DNA of 5,095 nt from Candidatus Gastranaerophilales bacterium (GTDB lineage Bacteria > Cyanobacteriota > Vampirovibrionia > Gastranaerophilales > Gastranaerophilaceae), in contig CALUSZ010000063.1 of the NCBI GenBank assembly GCA_944323495.1, positions 1 through 5,095 on the forward strand. Direction: 5' to 3'. The notes beneath the pieces were generated by a model. It made no database searches. It saw only the letters and a list, made by a program, of their open reading frames with translations, and was not told where the DNA came from. Of this stretch, positions 1 to 5,095 are shown one piece after another. Each line of letters starts with the position of its first letter. The first letter of the stretch is position 1. A program made the translations under genes and the position numbers.

Positions 1-1
1 A

Positions 2-244
2 TTGAAGAACTTTTAGAGTGTGAATATCTACGGTATAAGCATGAGTTCCATGTTGAGCTTTGCCGACAATAGTCGTAAATTCCGGCAGCCCTTGAACAAG
101 CGAATCCAGTAAGGATTTTAATTCCGGCTCTTTCACCATTGCTTCATTCTTAGTTGTAAATTCTTCTATGAAGCCTGCAAGTTTGTCTGCAGCGGCTTTT
201 TCAGCTTCAGAAAGTTTAATTTCTGAATTTTTAGGGATTACAGG
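2..244 (-). other. Linker and beginning of a GlnD-like HD domain (residues 1618-1698)
   Basis: After the linker IPVIPKNSEIKLS (1617-1629) comes a charged helix starting EAEKAAADKLAGFIEEF (1630-1646), then a helix around ELKSLLDSLVQGLPEF (1658-1673), and then QHGTHAYTVDIHTLKVLQ (1681-1698) at the window edge. GlnD-type enzymes open their HD domain with a very similar string, roughly Q-x-D-x-x-H-x-Y-T-V-D-E-H-T-L, preceded by a short helix ending near a Phe. In that family the His of VDxHTL is the first metal ligand, which here is His1692. The His-Asp pair and later Asp ligand would be expected in the next hundred or so residues, beyond the left edge. HD domains are metal-dependent phosphohydrolases or phosphodiesterases acting on nucleotides or nucleotidylated proteins. 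The match is from memory of the motif, not a search. No nucleotidyltransferase (GSxxxG...D) signature, which GlnD carries N-terminal to its HD domain, is visible upstream. Confidence 0.65.
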
Positions 245-3200
245 AATTCCTTCAAAGCCCTGTTCTGTTTTATAGATATCAAAGTATTTCAGGACATTGC
301 TTTGCTCTACAGGGGTTAAACCTGCCATTGCTTTTTCTATATCGAAAACAAATTTAGAGCGCGGATATTTAAGAGGGATTCCGTTTGCGAACTCTTCTGT
401 TGTAAAATCAGTATTTTTAAGCAGGTATTCAGCACGCGGATTGTTATTGGCGATAATACCTTTCAGAAAAGCCTGTTGTTTAGCAGGGGAAGTTTGTATG
501 AATTTCTTTTCAAGACTTAACGCTTTAACTACTTTCATAATGGCATTGTTAATATTATATCCTGCTTTCTCAAGTGCATCAATATCTTCTCTTTTAAAAC
601 TGTCAACGATATCGAGCATTTTCATCTTATCAGAAAAACTCATACCTGCAAGCGCATTTGAATTATCATCCGATAGTGAAAGAATTTTTTTGATGTTATC
701 AAATGAATTGTTTTCCAGCAGTGAACTGATAATTGTTCTGACTTCAGGTGTAAATTTAGTAAATTCAGCCCAATCTTGCGGCTTAATATTAGGATTGCTA
801 ATGAAATCAGAGTCTGCAATGATTTTTAATTGTTCCGGCGTCATCGGGTCAAAACCCTTGACATTGGCGCTTAAAAGCCCCTGATAAACATCTTCAAAGA
901 AGGCCTGTTTGTCAAATTTACCGCTTGCAGCGATTTTTTCAAGAATTTCTCCAAAATCCTGCTCAAGAAGTTTTACATCATTTTCATCACCGTATGAGTA
1001 TTTGCCGTGTGTATCTGTAAAATCGGCAACACGCATTATTAATTCAAATTCTTTATCTCCGACATCTTTCATCGCAAAAATTTTGGTGAATAGCGGAGCG
1101 AAATCTGTTTCTGAATATCGAAGCAGTGTTCCTAGTTCGCTGTCAAAATTTTTCGGATCCATATTTTTAGCAATGCTGTTTTTAATATTTTTTGCACCAT
1201 AGATATTTGCCAGTTTGAACATCATCGCAGAATTTTCTTCTCCGTGAATATATTTATCAATTTCTTTGAGAAAGCTTTCAACTGTTACTGTCGGCGGCAG
1301 CAGACCCGGATTAGTTGTTACAAAGTCTTTATATCGGTTGAGTTGTTCATCAAGAAGTTCATTAACCATATATAAGTTTTGTTTAACAGAGCCCGGATTG
1401 TTATGGATTAGTTCCGGTGAACTCTTAATAATCCCGAGTAATTGGGGATCGTTGTTAAGAAGTGCTAGTGCTACTTCTTTATTGCTAAACACATTAAGGT
1501 TAATTGTGCCGGTTTGTTCAAATTCTGCAAGAGCGTCACGAAGATATTCATTTTCGTTAAGTTTTTTGAGTAAATCCAGATATTCTTTTTCCGTAAATTC
1601 ACCGTTATTGTTATAGAGTATAACTTTAAATTCATCAGGCATGTTCTCTGCAAGATTTTTGACGGCACCTTCCGGTACTTTGTAATCTGTCAGATTTAAT
1701 TTTTTGACATCAGAAGCTCTTTGGCCAAGTATTTTCTCAGCTATTTCATTGTTTTTTGCTAAATCAAAGAGACTCGTTGCCGGAATAATATGGTTACCGT
1801 TTTCATCATACATTCTGTAAAGCTTTTGGAAGTTTAAGGCCGTTGCAGAATCCATATCTTCATTAGAACGCATCATTTTACTTAAATTTTCCATATCATA
1901 GCTGAAATTATCATTGTGGGTTTTTAATTCGTTAACCATTTCATTAAAAACAATCATTTTGGATTTATCCATTCCCGCCAAAATTTCTGACAGGAATTCC
2001 GGGGTCGCAATAAGATTTGATGAAGTTTTTAGATATTCCAGATTATCAATATTTTTTGAATCAAGTGAGATATAGTTAATCAAAGCTTCCGGAGTTACAA
2101 AATTTTCATTTTTAAGATTATCCATTATATAATTGAACCCTTTTTCATTATAAGGATGGCATACAATATCCCTGATGGTTTCAATATTCATGCTGTAAGT
2201 TTCTACTGAATCTATTTGTGCAAGGAGTTTGTCATAGACTTCTTTATTGCCGAATATTTTTTCCGAACGGAGTATTTGTATAATCTCGTCATATTTGTCC
2301 GGTGCAAAACCTTTGTCTATGAACTCTGTAAATTTTGCGGTTTGTTCAGGTGTGAGGTCTTTTAAAACTGTGAATAACATTGATGCATCATATAATTTAG
2401 CACCTAGTTGCAAAACGGAATCGTATTTTTCCGGTGGGATGTTTTTAAATATTTCAAAATGGCTATCATTAACAGTTCCAATATGTAGCAGTTGCTGATC
2501 GTTTGGATTTTTAATCGCAGCCAGTTGTGCGCAGAAATTACGCTGTTCTGCATTCATTTGTGAAATATAGCCTTCAATTCCGGAACTATCCCAGTCATGA
2601 ATCAACAGATTTACGCCGTCTTCAATATTATATGATTTTATCCAATTCGTAAGATTAGGATATTTTTTAGCATTATTTATTATATTTGCCGCGTCAGGGA
2701 GTTCCATGTTATGACCGTATTGCGAATATGAAATTCCTTTATTGGAATCAAGTATAAATGATACTAATTCAGCATCCTCCTGCGTTTTAATTTCTGCCAT
2801 GAAGTTTTGCAAATCTTTGATTGGAATGTAGTTGTCTTGTGCTGGAACCGATGTGAAGCCAAATGTGATATCATTTTTGCCGTTAAATTTTTCTAATATT
2901 TTAGTAAATACACTAAAATTAATATCATTGAGGCCTTTCAGCAGAATTGTAACATCCCAGCTATAAATTTTATTGTTGCTATAAGTTTCTGATAACATTT
3001 TTAATGCTTCAATATCAATCTGACGCGGAACTGTTTTCTGGTTTTCTAATATATCGTAAATATTATAATTATTATCAGCAAAAATATTCTTTAAACCCTG
3101 TGCAAATTCAAAAATTTTGCCGGAATCATCAATGGCTTCCGGGTTAAGGCTTTGTATCGAACGGCTGAATTCGGAGTAATTATTAACTGTTTCGGCAAAA

Positions 3201-5095
3201 TTTAGCAAACCAAGGAATCTTGCTGAAGACAGGCCCTCCTTTTCTCCAGATAGCATAGACAATTCTTTATATTTATTTAAATCTTTGCGTGAAATTCGTC
3301 CTGCTGCAATGTTTTCACTGTATTTATCTATTATATTTTTCAGTTCATTAACTCCGTCGTTTAAATCTTTTACGATAGATAATGCATCGTATGCAATATC
3401 AGGATTGTCTATAGTAGAAATAAAGCTTAGAGCTTGTTCAATAGCTTTGTCCGCATTTTCTCCGCTGCGGTGTGCAAGAGAATACATGGCATCAAAAGTC
3501 ATATTTGTATTCTCCTGTAAAATAGGTGTTTTTGTACAATACTCTTGAATTTTGGTTTTTAATTCCTGATATCGGGCAATGTCCACAATTCCGTCTGCGT
3601 TCCGGAAGCTTTTTACAGCGTTTATTATAAAATCTGTTCCGCGCCCGCCAAAATCATATCTTTGTTTTGGAGCCAGATCCGTAAGAATTTTAATTGCACC
3701 TTCATCCAGAGTTCCGTCTGCTTTCGTACAAGCTTCACGGATAACTTCTGCATCAAGCGTGCCGTTCTCTTTAAAAACGTTGTCAAAAATTTCTTCAAGC
3801 TCAATTTGTTTTTGATCTAATTTAGATGTATCTATTGTCTTACCGTTCAGAACCTGTAGTTGTTCCAACGTTTTACGTCTTAAATTAGATATTTCATACT
3901 TATCCGCGTCCGGATTATTACGCATAAATTCGATAATCTCTTTTAACTTTTCAGGACTTTGATTGCAAAGACTCAATAGTGAATCCGGATAGTTAAAGAT
4001 TAATTCTCCGTCTTTTTTCATTTGTGCAAGTTCAAGAAGTATTTCAAGCTTTTCCCGTTCAACGGCAGCAAGCTCGTTAAAATTAAATTTGTAAACAGCA
4101 TATTCTTTTTTATTTAAGCCCTGTGCTTTTAATTTTGCAAATTCGAACATTAAATCAACCTTATCATCCGGACATTTTGCAAATCTTAGGACATCACTGC
4201 AATTATAAAGAGCTTCATCCCCGGTACCTTTAAGCTGTGTCAGACCCAAAAGTCTTTCTAATTTTTCTGCCGGATAATCCGCCAATTCTTCAATGGAACC
4301 GTTGGCTGAAAATTCATATTTGCCTTTAGTGTTGCGGATTTGTGCAAATTTTTCAATCAGGCGGATTTGTTCTGTGCTGCAATTGAATAGTGTGTTAAGG
4401 GTTTCATAGTTATAAATGTTTTCGCCGCTGTCAGAACCTATTGTATAAATATCCCGTAGTGCTGCAATTTTATCCGGCTCAAATTGGGCAATGCTTAGCA
4501 GGTTTTGTGCTGATAACGACTTGTTTCCAAATAAGAAGAAATCATTTTTTAATGCTCCGGAACTTTCTTTTGTTTTTTCATAATTATTGACGAAGTCGAC
4601 AAGTAAACTCCGTTTTTCAGGACTAATATTAATAAATCCATTCATAGCGTATTCATTAAGACCATCGAGTTTTGAAATGGAAACCATAAAATTGGTAAAG
4701 CCTTCAATGTCATCAATTTTTGCTTCTGCCAGCGCTCTAAAGCTGTTTGTTATATCAGAGTTTTCATTTTGGGCTTTGCAGGTTTTAACAATTTCCAGCG
4801 CTTTTGCTAATTTTTCCGGCTCCATTTCAAGCAGGATTTTTATATCTTTGTCTGGAATATAGCTATACTTCCCTGACAAACTCATTGCTTCCAGGATAAT
4901 ATTTGACTGTTTAAGCTCTGGATTGTAGCCTCCATAAGTTATAAAATGGATAATCTTCGTCCGGCTGAATTTGGTACTTTCCAGTTTATCCAGTATGAAT
5001 TCGGCATTATCAGGAAATTTTTTCAGAACAGAAAGAATAGATCTGTAATAATCGTTAGAGAGATTTTGTTCATCTTTCAGTAATTCTTTTAATCT
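2..5095 (-). CDS. Giant helical-repeat protein leading into a GlnD-like HD domain (partial at both ends)
   Basis: A single minus-strand frame is open for 1,698 codons across the whole window. Chance cannot explain this in AT-rich DNA, where the stop complements tta, cta and tca are common in the other two frames. No start or stop codon can be assigned because both lie outside. The product is almost entirely predicted helix: short amphipathic segments, many starting with a Ser/Thr/Pro-Pro-Glu cap, separated by Asn/Gly/Asp turns. I see no signal peptide, hydrophobic membrane span, Walker motif or zinc-type Cys cluster in the visible part. Nine Cys occur, all before residue 980. Four Trp lie at 713, 818, 835 and 1442. 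The last residues contain QHGTHAYTVDIHTL, which resembles the start of the HD domain in GlnD uridylyl-removing enzymes. Everything before it matches no catalytic family I recognise. Coding status is certain; the HD assignment is likely; cellular role and location are unknown. A scaffold or partner-binding solenoid with a regulatory HD domain is my inference. Confidence 0.95.
245..1312 (-). other. Pro-hinge and cysteine-free helical region (residues 1262-1617)
   Basis: A short Pro-rich stretch, NPGLLPPTVTV (1262-1272), probably marks a hinge or domain boundary. After it the protein is again mostly helical, with TPEQLKIIADSDFI (1419-1432) and TPEVRTIISSLLEN (1449-1462) as related helix starts exactly 30 residues apart. 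Hydrophilic loops such as YSYGDENDVK (1366-1375) and LSDDNSNALAG (1474-1484) separate helices. The final part, IPLKYPRSKFVFD (1573-1585) and AGLTPVEQSNVLKYF (1591-1605), leads to the linker before the HD-like segment. No Cys is present. I do not recognise a family. The region could be the end of the solenoid or a dedicated connector that positions the HD domain. Confidence 0.45.
1310..3499 (-). other. Long Asn-rich helical region with degenerate repeats (residues 533-1262)
   Basis: This is the largest part of the visible protein. It is a chain of amphipathic helices of about 12-18 residues joined by Asn/Asp/Gly/Pro turns, with high Asn, Lys, Ile and Leu. The repeats are less regular than in the array upstream, but recurrent helix starts are visible: PPEKYDSVLQL (887-897) and APDKYDEIIQIL (931-942), TPEQTAKF (915-922), TPEALINYI (1001-1009) and TPEFLSEIL (1031-1039). 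An Asn-Gly turn followed by a helix, YNNNGEFTEKEYLDLL (1161-1176), resembles an EF-hand loop but has no Asp at the first ligand position. No catalytic signature, membrane span or coiled-coil heptad pattern stands out. I do not recognise a named family. It is most simply a continuation of the alpha-solenoid. Confidence 0.5.
2270..2437 (-). repeat. Pair of PEKYD-type helix repeats (residues 887-942)
   Basis: PPEKYDSVLQLG (887-898) and APDKYDEIIQIL (931-942) share P-[ED]-K-Y-D-[SE]-[VI]-[LI]-Q-[LI], a 44-residue offset. Between them lies a third helix start, TPEQTAKFTEF (915-925). These are the most alike neighbouring units in the central region and suggest a local tandem duplication that has since diverged. 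At the DNA level similarity is confined to a few codons. Confidence 0.5.
3500..3516 (-). promoter_or_regulatory. Possible internal ribosome-binding site and in-frame ATG (Met532)
   Basis: On the minus strand the sequence AGGAG (complement of 3512-3516) is followed after a 9-base gap by an in-frame ATG (complement of 3500-3502), which encodes Met532. This spacing and sequence are those of a good bacterial translation start. It falls near a change of domain style, just after the GTLD-motif segment. An internal start could give a shorter product that lacks the 34-residue array. However, the upstream frame is fully open and coding in character, and AGGAG also encodes ordinary residues here (Gln-Glu), so chance is the simpler explanation. 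Confidence 0.15.
3560..3787 (-). other. Segment with three G-[TI]-[LV]-D motifs (residues 437-512)
   Basis: Immediately after the 34-residue array the style changes. Three short related motifs follow: KENGTLDAEVI (442-452), KADGTLDEGAI (458-468) and NADGIVDIARY (499-509). Each has an Asn/Asp-Gly turn, a beta-branched or aliphatic pair and an Asp that caps the next helix. Between the second and third lies a Gly/Arg-rich turn, YDFGGRGTDF (480-489), unlike anything else in the window. The Asp/Asn-Gly turns resemble the loop of an EF-hand, but the first and last calcium-ligand positions are not acidic, so calcium binding is not supported. It reads as a small separate domain or a second, different repeat class. 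Function unknown. Confidence 0.45.
3866..4825 (-). repeat. Array of about nine degenerate 34-residue helix-pair repeats (protein level)
   Basis: Residues 91-410 of the giant protein repeat a unit of the form P-E-K-L-x-x-[LI]-[LI]-E-[FL]-[AV], then a Lys/Gly/Asp turn, then Y/F-N-x-x-x-L-x-x-L. Clear copies begin at MEPEKL (91), ISPEKR (157), FEPDKI (205), CSTEQI (239), YPAEKL (274), CPDDKV (308), EREKL (346) and SPEKL (380), with a weaker copy around KIDDIEGF (126). Aligned on the third position (K95, D129, K161, K209, Q243, K278, K312, K349, K383), the spacings are 34, 32, 48, 34, 35, 34, 37 and 34. The 48 reflects an insertion near residues 175-200. The repeats are diverged and not visible as DNA duplications, so they are old. 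A 34-residue helix pair suggests an alpha-solenoid, as in TPR-type proteins, but I do not see the TPR consensus residues and do not call it TPR. Such arrays usually bind proteins or peptides. Confidence 0.7.

Noticed and set aside
1471..1668. Minus-strand open frame of 65 codons
   Set aside because: It overlaps the giant gene on the same strand in another frame and its product has no recognisable features. It is a shadow.
3235..3243. Perfect Shine-Dalgarno-like AAAAGGAGG on the minus strand
   Set aside because: It encodes Glu-Lys-Glu-Gly (618-621) in frame, no ATG follows at a usable distance, and there is no slippery heptamer or frame change that would make it a frameshift stimulator.
3560..3787. 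EF-hand or dockerin calcium-binding loops in the GTLD-motif segment
   Set aside because: The Asp/Asn-Gly core is present, but the first and twelfth ligand positions are not acidic, so calcium binding is not supported by the sequence.
3866..4825. Canonical TPR array
   Set aside because: The 34-residue period fits, but the typical TPR positions (W-x-x-L-G-x-x-Y ... A ... F ... A ... P) are not seen in the units.
297..4862. Seven plus-strand open frames of 78-195 codons (for example 297-884, 909-1202, 3285-3548)
   Set aside because: All lie in one frame, directly antisense to the giant gene, and their translations are Ser/Phe/Leu-rich low-complexity products of its codon use. None has family character or a convincing ribosome-binding site.
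2..5095. Frameshifted or decayed gene
   Set aside because: The frame is unbroken over 1,698 codons with consistent amino-acid style, so there is no sign of decay within the window.

Overview
The whole window is coding sequence. One reading frame on the minus strand runs from the right edge to the left edge, 1,698 codons, with no stop, start or intergenic gap. I see no second gene, RNA gene, mobile element, CRISPR array, promoter or terminator. The gene is truncated by the window at both ends, so its N-terminus lies beyond base 5095 and its C-terminus lies to the left of base 1. Residue numbers below count from the codon at 5093-5095 (residue 1) to the codon at 2-4 (residue 1698). All amino-acid statements come from hand translation, cross-checked for register at several methionines.

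The DNA is AT-rich (about 35% G+C in the one line I counted). The protein is rich in Lys, Asn, Ile, Leu, Glu, Asp and Phe. TGA never occurs in frame and Trp is always TGG (four times), so the standard bacterial code fits. This suggests a low-GC bacterium. The general style, a very long Lys/Asn/Ile-rich helical repeat protein, reminds me of host-associated lineages such as the Gastranaerophilales (Vampirovibrionia), but that is an impression and not a demonstrated assignment.

Layout along the protein (right to left on the + strand): residues 1-90 are helical sequence. Residues 91-410 form an array of helix-pair repeats with a period near 34 residues. Residues 437-512 carry three short G-[TI]-[LV]-D motifs. 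Residues 532-1262 are a long, mostly helical, Asn-rich stretch with degenerate repeats. Residues 1262-1617 follow a Pro-rich hinge and are again helical. Residues 1618-1698 hold a linker, an acidic/basic helix and then the first helix of what looks like a GlnD-type HD domain, with the motif YTVDIHTL. The rest of that domain lies outside the window.

The most interesting reading is a giant alpha-solenoid protein carrying an HD phosphohydrolase-like domain at or towards its C-terminal side. The solenoid would plausibly bind a partner and the HD domain would supply a metal-dependent catalytic or nucleotide-binding activity. The architecture is partly seen (repeats, HD first-His motif); the function is inference.
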